64,000 nucleotides of DNA, from positions 1 through 64,000 of IMG/VR virus record IMGVR_UViG_3300042860_001108; one strand, given 5' to 3'. Both the position numbers and the translations under genes were made by a program. Shown here piece by piece: positions 25,048-35,800 of this stretch. The notes under the pieces were generated by a model. The model was given only the letters and a program-made list of their open reading frames with translations. It ran no database searches and was not told the DNA's origin. The stretch is from a virus. Every line of letters starts with the position of its first letter. The first letter of the stretch is position 1.

Positions 25048-26814
25048 ATGGAATTCGGAAACATAGCAAGTATCCTTTCCACGCTGCGGCAGTTGCCCGA
25101 TCCGCAATTGCAGCAGTTCGCTGCAATGCACAAGAACGACCCCTTCTTGTTGCCGCTAGCCATACAAGAAGACACTGCGCGTAAACAGATGCGCATGGCG
25201 GCACAAGCGCGGGCGATGGGTGGGGAACCGCCCAAGGTCGTAGACCAAGCAGTGGCTTCAATAGGCCAGATGCCGCAGATGCCGATGCCCCCACAAGGCC
25301 AAGGCGGGCCGATGCCGCAAGGTGGGCCGATGCCGCAAGGCGGGCCGATGCCGCCGCAACGCGGACCGCAGATCAATATGCCACCGCAAGATCCGCGTCT
25401 TGCAGGACTGCCTACGCTCAAAACCGGCATGGCTAGGATGGCTGACGGCGGCATCGCTGGGTACCCCGACGAGGAAGAAGTTGTTGGCATGGCCGAGGGC
25501 GGCGTGGCTCGGTATAACGGGGCGACGGGCAGCGTGACTGAAGACATGCAAGACGACCCCAGTCTTCCCGTCATGGAACGCATTCGCAGGGCGCGGCTGC
25601 GTCAGGCATCAGGGAGCACATCGCTTGTTGAACGTCCGCTGCTGGACGCGCTAGTAGCGCGTTTGCGCGGAGAATCTTCTTCGCCTGCTCTTGCGACTTC
25701 TGCCGCTGCTCCGTCCGCTCTCGCGGCTGCTGCCGCCCCCGTTGCTACACGCCAAGGCAAGACAGGGGTAGCAGATATCGATGTGGGCCCGTCTATGGCC
25801 CCTGCGGCTGCGCCACAGCCTGGACCAGGGCCAGGGCCAGGGCCAGGGAAACGCCCACAAGCAGGGCCAGGGCCCGTAGCGGCAGCACCGACTGCACCGG
25901 TAATGGCACAGCCCACGGTAGCAGGGGCAAAAGAGACGGCAGCGCAGTTCTTAGACAGTGAAGGCCTTGACCGGCGACTTTCTGAAAACCAAGCCGCCGA
26001 AGATGCACGCATAGCTGCAGATCTTGCGCGTGCAAAGACCTTGCTTAAGCGCGACGACAAGGCAGGCGCAGGCCTGGAAGCGCTACTCAAAAAAGAAGAA
26101 GCTGGTTCCGCAAAGGAAATAGAGCAGTCAAAGGCTTTTGCAATCATCAACGCGGGTCTTGCCATGATGGCGGGCGGTTCTCCTAATGCGCTTCAGAACA
26201 TCGCCCAAGGCGCAATGGTGGGTACCAAACAGTACCAAGAAGCGCTCAAAGATTTCAGTAAGGCTGCTAAGGAACGCCAAAAGGCGTTTGCAAGCATCGA
26301 AGAAGCCCGCCGTGCAGAAGCCAGAGATGATGCGAAGGCGATGCTTGCGGCTGAACAGCGTGCTTCTGATGCATTCGCTGCCTCCCGTAAGTTTGCTATA
26401 CAAGGCAGCATTGACTTGGGCGTAAAGCGTGCAGACATCGCAGGTAAAGCATATGACTCTGCGATGGCCCAATACGGAGCTACGCAACGTACGCAGATGG
26501 AAATTGATGCTCGTGCGGCTGAAGGTAAAGCAAACCGTGAAGTACAGCGTGAAGTTGACCGCACTCCCGCAGAAGTACGCTTGATGGAGTGGCTGCGCGA
26601 TCCTGAGAATCGCAAGCTGTTCTCAGAAGTGCAGGGTATTAAGCAAGCGCCTAAGACGCGTCAAGAGCTTATGGAGCAGTGGAGCAAAAACTTCATGTTG
26701 CAGCAAAAGTTCCCTGACTTTAACGACTTCGTGATGGTGATGAGCGCCGCAAGTTCGTCCGCGCCCGGTAGTGTTCCGCCCCCTGGAGCCGTTAAACTGA
26801 AGCCCGGTCAGTAA
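25048..26814 (+). CDS. Large virion protein with Pro/Gly-rich and coiled-coil parts
   Basis: 588 aa, 3 nt after the preceding stop. Residues about 70-110 are MPMPPQ/GGPMPQ repeats, followed by MARMADGGIAGY and GMAEGGVARYNG (two GG motifs), then Ala/Pro and PGPGPG low complexity. Residues about 300-500 are charged helices (FSKAAKERQKAFASIEEARR and onward). The hydrophobic AFAIINAGLAMMAGGSPNAL might touch membranes. Likely an internal virion protein acting with its neighbours; no enzyme motif. Confidence 0.65.
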   Translation: MEFGNIASILSTLRQLPDPQLQQFAAMHKNDPFLLPLAIQEDTARKQMRMAAQARAMGGEPPKVVDQAVASIGQMPQMPMPPQGQGGPMPQGGPMPQGGPMPPQRGPQINMPPQDPRLAGLPTLKTGMARMADGGIAGYPDEEEVVGMAEGGVARYNGATGSVTEDMQDDPSLPVMERIRRARLRQASGSTSLVERPLLDALVARLRGESSSPALATSAAAPSALAAAAAPVATRQGKTGVADIDVGPSMAPAAAPQPGPGPGPGPGKRPQAGPGPVAAAPTAPVMAQPTVAGAKETAAQFLDSEGLDRRLSENQAAEDARIAADLARAKTLLKRDDKAGAGLEALLKKEEAGSAKEIEQSKAFAIINAGLAMMAGGSPNALQNIAQGAMVGTKQYQEALKDFSKAAKERQKAFASIEEARRAEARDDAKAMLAAEQRASDAFAASRKFAIQGSIDLGVKRADIAGKAYDSAMAQYGATQRTQMEIDARAAEGKANREVQREVDRTPAEVRLMEWLRDPENRKLFSEVQGIKQAPKTRQELMEQWSKNFMLQQKFPDFNDFVMVMSAASSSAPGSVPPPGAVKLKPGQ

Positions 26815-26823
26815 GGAGTCGCA

Positions 26824-29800
26824 ATGCCCACGTATGACGTAACGGTCGAAGGTAAGACGTACGAAGTAAACGCTCCTGATGAGACCACCGCGTGGCAGTG
26901 GGCAAACTACACGCACCGACAACAGAAGCAACAAGCCCCAGCACCCAAAGAATCCACCATCGGCAGTGAGCTTGTTCGGGGAGGCAAGCAGCTTTTCTCC
27001 ACAAGTCGCACGGGTATCGGTGCACTGGCTACGCCTGAGGAATCAGCCAGGGCCGGTGTTGAGCGCAGTCAGCAGATAGCTGCTGAAGCCGGTGAAGGCC
27101 CGTCCTTTGCTGCACTGCGCAAAGCCTACGAGGAGCGGGGGCTGTTGCCTGCCGCAGGCGAGTTGTTGTCGCAGATCCCCCGGGCGGTCGCTGGGCAGGG
27201 TGCACAGCTTGCTGCGATGGCCGGTGGTGCCAAGCTGGGTGCGATGGCTGGTACTGCCGTTGCTCCGGGCGTGGGGACGATTGCGGGCGGCATCCTGGGT
27301 GCAGGCGCTACGCTGCTGCCGCAGTTTTTTGGCTCCAACGTCGAGCGCCAAGCTGCCGAGCAGATGGAGCGTGGTGAGCAGGTCAAGATCGACCGTGGCG
27401 CTGCCGCTGCTGCCGCCGCAGGTCAAGCCGGTATCGAGGCCGCAGGCACGGCGCTGGTCTTGGGCAAACGCGTGGTCAAGGGTATTCTGGGGGTCACCGA
27501 TGATGCGGCGCTGACTACAGCCAAGGCGCGTGAAGAGCTTGTCAAGGCTGCTGGACGGTCGCGTCTGGGTGCTGCGGGGCGTGGTGCTGCCGTAGGCTTG
27601 GCTGAGATCCCAGTCGAGGTGGCGCAGGCGGTTATCGAGCGCCGCCAAGCGGGGCTGGACGTGCTGTCTCCTGAGGCGCTCAGTGAGTATGGCGAGAACG
27701 CCTACCTTGCCGGTCTGGTCGGCCCGACCATCGGTGCAGCCACACGCGTGACTGAGCCCGGTGCTGCCCGCAGGAAGCTGGCAGTAGAAGAGCAAGCGAA
27801 AGCTGCTGAGGAGCGTGCAGCCGCAGCGAAGGCAGAGGCAGAAAAGAAGAAAGACCCGGGCTACGCGCTCAAGCTTGACGCTGACTACCAAGCGGCAGTG
27901 CAGCGCATGAAGGAGTTGCAGGCGGCGGTGCCCAAGCGCCCCGCCAAAGACGCACTACCCGAAGAGCAGATGGCCTACAGGCAAGCCGTCGATGCCCGCA
28001 ACGCGCACCTCAAGGATGTGCTGCAGCCCTTGGCTGCTGAGTACGTGCCACGCAAGGCAGAGATTGCTCAGTTGAAGGAGCAGCAACGCGTTGCCGGGAT
28101 GAGCCCACTGGAGTACCAGATGGAGCAGACCGAGACTGCGCCAATCAAAGGTATTGCGCCTGGAGAACGTGCGCGTACCACGGTTGAAGACGATGAAATT
28201 TTCCCGGCAATCAAGCCAACTGCCCCGACGCTTGCTTATGCAAAGCAGCGTATTGCGCTGGCAAACGAGCAAGCGCTGGCTGACAGTGCAGAGCCAAAAG
28301 AGCAAGCAGATATTTACGCACAGTATCTGCTACAAGACCCCGTAATAGCGCGGCAACTTGTAAACACAAAACCCAACATCCCCAACCTGACAGCTAAGCA
28401 GAACACTTCGCTGTATAAAAAGCTGTCAGAGTTACTAAGCACACAAGAGCAACAAGAAGCAGCAGCACTTGAAAAAACGCGGCCCGATCTGTACGGACCC
28501 GGTGAAACCGCAGACACGTTTGCGCCTTGGAAACAGTCCATTGAAGCGGAAGAGCGTCTGCGTGAAGAAGAGGCGATGGCGGTTGCGCCTGTCCGCAAGG
28601 AAGAGGCGGTCATTTCCCCGGAGCGGGAAGAACAGATCAAGGCGCTTGAGACGGCACGCCAACGCTACCGCGCTGCTGCAGACACGTACCTGAAAGCCAA
28701 GGGTACGCCCGATGGCCCCCGTGCGCTGCAGCAGCTTCTTGCTGCCCGTAAAGAGTACGAATCGTTTGCTCCTGCACCTCTGGTGGGGCAGGCTCCGGCC
28801 CCGGTACTGTCTCCTGAAACCGAAGCACAGCTTGACAAAGCGCTTACTGAAGTCGCTGGTGCAGCGCCTGCTTCGGCGGAGGAACTGGAGTCCCGTATCC
28901 AGCGTCTGGCCGACACGCGCAAGACGGCTATTGCCAAGGTGTCGGAGAACGCATCTGAGCTTGCCCAGTACGAAAAGCTGACCCAGTACATGGGTACTCC
29001 CCAGGGGTTGTCGGAAGTTGCCCGTACGCCGGAGATGGCAGAGGCAGCTAAGCGGCGCATGACCCCGATGCTGGAGCAGGCGCAAGCTTCGCGTAACGAG
29101 GCGATTGCTGCGGCCATCCAAGAGATTCGACTGCAGCGCGATGCGTCAGGGCTTGTGCCGCTGGACAAGAGTGATGCGGACCTGCAGAACGAGTTCAGAG
29201 CCAAGCTCAACGCGGATCTGCAACAGGCCAAGGGCAAAGCCAAGGTCGATGAGAAGAAGCGGCAGGAAGCGATTGCGCAGCAGCTTCAGCGTATCAACGC
29301 CCGCATACGTCAGATTGAGGGCGGCGACCGTGCAGGTCGTCTGCTGGGTTACGCGTCTGCGTTCAGGTCTGAGCCCGAGCGTGTTGGGGAACTGAACAAC
29401 CTGTACAAGGCATACAGGAGCTTGTCCACGCAGCAAGGGCTGACGCCCCAGGCAGCGCAGCTTAACCGTACGCTGCAGAACCTTGTGGACTTCTACACGG
29501 TGGGTGGTGGCGCAGCTAAGCCCCGGGTTGTTGCCAAGGGTCCGCGTGAAGCGCGGCGTGAGCTTGTGCTTGGCGAGCGTGCGTTCACTGGGTACGAACC
29601 CACGGTTGAAGGCACCGAGGTGCGGTACAACAAGCCGCGCAAGATGGCTGAGTACAAGGCCACGCCCGAAGAACAAGCGCTTGTCGAGGATATGCGGGCT
29701 CGGGAGCTTGCAGAACTGAACGAGGCTGCAGACCAGCAGTACACACCAGAGACTTCAGACCGGGGCAAGAAGCAGATCTTTGACGCGCTGCGTCAGCGCA

Positions 29801-32800
29801 TCGACAACATCAGTGCGCCCGCCACCCAGGAAGAAGTGGACGCCGCCAAGGCGCAGGCCGTTCCGCAGGATCAGGCTACGGGTGATTTGTTTGCTGCAGC
29901 CACGGAGCGTGCACAAGCCGAGTTGCAAACGGCAGGAGAGCGCCGTGCGGCAGCACGCAGTGAGGTTGGCAGGGCGATGGCAGGCATGCGCGGCAAGTCT
30001 GCCATCATGGATCAGGCGCAGCGTCTTGCAGAGAAGTTTGGCAAGGACCTTGGCATTGCGCCTGAAGGTACGTTTGCTGCAGCTAAGACCCGTTTGACCC
30101 AGGCACAGGCGGCAAAGCGCGGGGCAGAAACGGAGTTCAAGGAGAAGGAACAGGAAGCCCTTCGTGCCGCTGCCGATGACGCGCTGATTGCTCAACGCAA
30201 CGCCGAGGCCACCAGCCGCGCAGCGAACAACACGGTCGATGCGATTGAGGCCCGACTTGCTGCTGAGAAAGAGACGCCTGCCGTTGAGGTGCGTACGCCT
30301 CCGCGTGCGATGGTGTTGCTGCAGAAAATTGTCGAGTTGCAGGCGCTGATCGGTAGGCGCGGTGCGCAAGTACGCACGTCACAAGCCCCTACAAAGTACT
30401 CTCCTGCACAGTTTGTCTTCCGTCGTGCAGCGGCAGAAAAGACCGACGCGGACGTTGGTCCCGTACAAGATGCACTGAATCAAGCAGTCAGTGCCGCCAA
30501 GCAAGGCGAGGGCTGGGCATCTGACATCGAGCAGGTGCAGGCGCACATGGCTACGCTTGAGAAGTACCTGTCTCGCCGCGAGGCGCAGGGGCGGTTGCTG
30601 CCTGAAGCCGAACTGATGGCAAAGGAGTGGTATCGCAAGCTTGCCGCTCACGAAGCCGCGCTGCGTCGCCCCATGTACGGCGCTGGGCAGTTGACCCCGG
30701 CAGAAATCCGCGACTACACGCAGCGCCGCCTTGAACTGGCACAGGCTGAATACGACCGCATTCAGCTCCAGATTGATGGGCTGCATCGGCAGTTGCTGGA
30801 CACGGAAGTTGCGGTAGCCAAGCGTGAAGTGGACCGCATTACCGGCGACATCAACGCGCTGGTGTCGCGTATGGAGCGGCGTGAGGGTGCGGATCTTGCT
30901 GGTCAGGAATTGGCTGCACTGAGTGCGCAGTACAAGGACGCAGTAGCAAATCTCGAAGCTGCACAAAAGACTTTTGCGGAGCGCAAGAAAGCAGAGTCGG
31001 TTCCGTTCACACGCAAGAGCCCTGGATCTGCGCTTGAGCAGTGGATGAAGGGTGCGCAAGATCGCTTTGACGTTAGCGTGCAGCGGTTCAAAGACAAGCA
31101 AGCCGCGCTGGAGCGGCAAGCTACTGCGCCTGCGGCAACCCCTGCCATTACCGCTGCCGAACGTCGCGCTGAAGTTGAAAAGCAGCGCAGCGGCTTGTCG
31201 ATCCCTGAGTTGCAAGCGCAGCTTGAAGGGGCACTGAAAGCGCAGACTAAACTCAAGAAACGCGGATCTAAGAAACAGCGCGAGGCGCTTGCCGAGAAGA
31301 TCGCCGGTTTGCGTGCACAAATCGGGCGTCTAAAAGGCGAAAGCACATTTGGTACGGAATACTACGCGGAGTCTGAACAAGCCCAGGCTGCACAAGATGC
31401 GCGGGAAGAAGCAGAAGCACGCGAAGCAGGTAAGGAAGAAACCACCCGAGCAGGACGGCGTAAAGCCGCCAAGGAAATCTTTGGTGTACAACGCACAATC
31501 GCCGAAACAGGCGAGGTGCCGCAAGCAACCAAAGACGCTAACAAACTCGACGCCGTCATCAAGAACAACCGTCAAGCTTTTGAGATGGCGGTTGAGCAAG
31601 GGTTCAAGTCCACTGCGATTCGGCCTCAGAAACGCGGTAAGAGTGCTACGCCCGAGCGGCTGATGCGCACTCCGCTTGAAGGCATTGCGTATCGGTTGCG
31701 CCAAGAGATCGTAGAGAAGCTTGCGGCACCGCGCACCAAGAAGCAGAACCAAGAACTCAACAGGCTTCGTGAGCAACTGTACGGACTTGAGCAGGCTATC
31801 AACACTGCGCCAGTCACGGTTGAAGAACGGCGCAGAACTGCGCGTGCTATCTGGGCAAAGCTGCCCAAGGATATGCGACAAGACACGGTGGACAAGCTCG
31901 GTGGCCGCCTGCCTAGCGGCGGCATCAGCATGTCGTTCTTTGATCGGTTTGCGGATGCGCTTGAGACCACGGTAATTCGTGAGCGCCTGGGCCAGCCGAT
32001 CAGTCAAGCGCCGGTCACAACTATGACCAAAGCGGAGCTTGCACCCATCCAGGCGGAGACCGAGAAGCGCGTGGCAGCAACGATGGCTGCTACCGAAGAA
32101 CTGCGCACCAAGTACTACGAGCAGAAAGAGAAGGAGCTTTCAGACAAGGCTCGATTGAAGGGGACCATAGACGAGGCCACGCAGCGGCAGATTGAGAAGG
32201 AAGCCAACGAGTTTGCGGATCGTGTGGTGCAGCGCATCAAGGAGGAAGAGGCTCGGGAAGCAACCCAGCGCATGACGGAGCCGATGCGAGGCAAGCCGAG
32301 CGCGGAGGGAGACATTGAGTTCTCCCGTGGCAAGCCTGCCGAGGGGCTGACCAAAGAGGAACTGATTGCCGAACTTGAGCGTGCGCTTGGTCAGAAGGGT
32401 TTGCTGGATACGCAAAACGTACTGATCGTTGTAGAGAGCCTTGCAGAACTTAAAGAAGGGAACGTAACTACGCAAGTCGGTGCGCGTAAAATGGTCCCAG
32501 TTTCCGCGCTTAGAAAACGCCGTGTATCGCTCCCTCCCGCGCTTAGAGACAACCTTGACACTATTCCTGATGATGCCAAGGGTTTTGTCTACGACGGCAA
32601 AGCATACCTAATTGCCGAGAACATCGGCAAGGACCATGCGCTGGGCGTGCTGCTCCACGAGGTGGGCGCACACATCGGTTTCCGTAACTTTTTCAATACC
32701 GCGCAGTACAACGCGCTGGTTGAAACCGTTAAGCGCTGGAGCAATTCGAAAGCCAACACGCTTGAAGCCAAGATCGGTCGCGCCGCAAAGGAACGGGTAG

Positions 32801-35800
32801 AGGCTGCAAAAACACCAGAAGAGCAGGTCAATGACGAACTGCTTGCTTATGCCGTTGAAGAGGCCTTCAACGCTGGCGTGGAGCCCAGCGGGGTCAAGAG
32901 CGGCAACGCGGTCCAGAACTGGCTGCGGATTATTGTTGACGGCTTCAAGCGTGCGTTGGAGAAGTTTGGTCTTGCGCCTCAAAAACTGAAGGTCGGAGAC
33001 CTCGTCAATATGGCTTACGGTGCAGCCAACCTTGAGCTTCGCGGCACTTGGCACGGCACGGGCAAACCCTTTAAGGAGTTTGACTTTACGTACATGGGCA
33101 GTGGCGAAGGTGCCCAGGTATTCGGTTGGGGAACATACCGTGCAAGCGCACACAGCACTGCGAAATTTTACCAACGGCAGGAAGCAGAGAAGCAGCTTCG
33201 CCAGTGGCAAAACGACCCAAAGATAAAAGAGTGGCAAGCGTCGCTGACTGAAAACATTATGTTTGATGGGCGCAAGCTGTCTTCTGAAAGAGACCGGCTG
33301 CAAAAGCTCATACAGAGCAGCGATCCGGATACGAGCCGTAAGGCTTTTGCAGATGCGTACGTGTTTGATCTTTTGGCGCGAAGAGCTAGAGAAAACGACT
33401 TTAAGCTTTCGCCTGCAAAGATAGCGGAAAATATCACAAATAAAGGGGAGTTGATTGGGTTAGACAACGAAACCAAAGTTGCCGCACAAAAAACGGTAGA
33501 TAGCATAATTGCAGGCGATCTAAAGATCGTGATGCCATTTCAAGGCGATTTTCTCTTACAAGATAATGTTGCCTACTATAAAAATAAAGATTATTTAGAG
33601 AGCACTCTTCCCGTTGAAAGATGGATGGACATTGATGACCTTGTAGATGCGGCTGTAGATGAAGCAAAAGACAAAACGTATGCGGCGGTTGCGGAAGCGC
33701 TGTCTCGTGTCTACAAAGAAAAACTCGCATCTTATGAAAAGCTTGCAAAAGCTAGCGGGTATTTTGCCGCAAAAGCCGCAGATTTGCGGAAAATAGACGT
33801 TGATGCAATCGTGTATCACCCATTACCAGAACCGCCAATTCCTGAGCCTAAAGGTGCGTTTGCTCGTGTAATGTCAACGCGTCCCGACGAAGAGTATTTT
33901 GTACTAGACTTGCCATTAGATCAGCAGGCACCCAAAGTGCAAAACGCTATTTCTGAACTGCTGAACAGTACTGACGCGGTTAAGGACAAAGCGAGACTGC
34001 GTAGTGTGTTAAATGCAAAAATGGATGGTGATGACCGAGCAAGTGACTTAGCGGAGGCACTGCGTTGGATCCCCGCAAAACCAACGCAGGCACCCACGAG
34101 CAAAGCGCCGGCTATGAAGCGCCGTTCCGATAAAGCTATTTCGTATTTGCTTCGTGAGTACGGGATTGCGGGGTACAAGTACCTTGACGCGCCAAGTCGA
34201 GATCGGAACATTACAAGAGACAGCAAGTTCAACTACGTAGACTTCTACGACAAGGACGAAGGCTCTGCCATCGTGGCGTGGGACATCGACCGTGTTGGCC
34301 CCGCCGAAGGCATCCTCTTCTCCCGCAACCTCCCCACCGCATCACGCGTAGCTAACCAGATCATTGGCAAGCAGCCGACCGTTCTCGACAGCATCAAGAA
34401 GAGTCTTTTTGGGTTGGCATTCCGTACGCAAGTTATTGACGCCCTGGCTCCCCTAGAGCAAATTGCCTACACCAGCATGGACGCGCTCAAGGGATCGCAG
34501 ATGATGTACTACCTGCGCAAGTACGGCATGCGCAACAACATGACGCAGGAGGCTATCGAGAACGGAGTCGCCCAGGTCCAAGAGATAACGCGTCCTGACG
34601 GCCAGAAGGAGCGCATCATCGAGGCGGTCCAAGGGGCCAACATCAAGGACATCGTCAAGCGCCTTGCGGCAAAAGACGTGATCAAGGAAGCAGGCAGCGC
34701 CGACGCAGCCAACCGGTTGTTCACGCTGTACATGTCTGCGATCCGTGGCGAGAACAAGGGCTTTGACAAGCTGAACTTTGGCCGTGCCGCAGCGCTGAGT
34801 GAACTGCAGAAGATCGAGCGTGAGCTTGCCTCCCCCCGCCTGGAGCCGCAAGAGAAAACTCAACTGAACGCCCGCAAGGCGTACCTTGAGAAGAACCTCG
34901 ACAGCATGCCCACCGAGGCAGACTTCCGCGCTGCCAAGGCGGAGATCGACGCCAACCCGACGCTGAAGAAAGCGTTCGATGAGGCGCGGGAGATGTACAA
35001 CGAGTACAACACCGACCTGCTGAACTTCTTGGTGCAGACGGGTGCGATCAGCAAGGACGAAGCGGCCCGCCTGCTGCGTGCCAAGGACTACATCCCGTAC
35101 TACCGCATGCGCGGAGGCAACGCCGAGTTGATGATTGGCGGTGAGACGCCCATTCGCATCGGCAACCTGAAGGACAGCCCGCACCTCCAAGAGCTTGTCG
35201 GTGGTGAAGAGCCTATCTTTGACTTCCTCACCAGCAGCGTGCAGAACACGTCGATGCTGCTCGACATGGGGTTGCGCAACATCGCGGCCAAGAACGTGGC
35301 CTACGAGCTTGCCGATGCAGGGCTTGCCAGCAAGCCCGCCAGAGCGGGCAAGACGGGCGCTCCCAAGGGCACGCTGGAGTTCAAGCTCGACGGTGAGGAC
35401 TACTTCGTACGTGTAGACACCGACTACATCGGCGTGCCGTCTGACCTGTTGGTCAAGGGCATGGCGGGTATCCCGACGATGCTGCCCCAGGGCTTGCGTC
35501 TGATGGGCATCCCTGCGCAGATCCTGCGCCGTGCAGTGACCTCCACGCCGGTCTTTGCCGCCAAGCAGTTGTTCCGTGACTCGCTGGGTGCCTACATGCT
35601 CAGCGGCTCTGATGCGCCTCCATTGCTGAGCGCCGTCAACCAACTGCGCAAGGCATCGCCGCTGAAGGCCCGGGGCGTCACGGGCGGGCAGACTTTCACC
35701 GGCACCACCGAGGACATCAGCCGTCTGCTCAAGGAGATGCAGGAGGGGCGTCCAGGCTGGATGAAGGCGTTCACCAAGATGGAGGCGATGGCGCACAAGG

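Noticed and set aside
34453-35796. 447-codon open frame antisense to the giant gene
   Set aside because: Open only because of GC-rich codon use on the coding strand; Arg/His/Leu-rich translation with no domain; the sense strand is clearly protein-coding.
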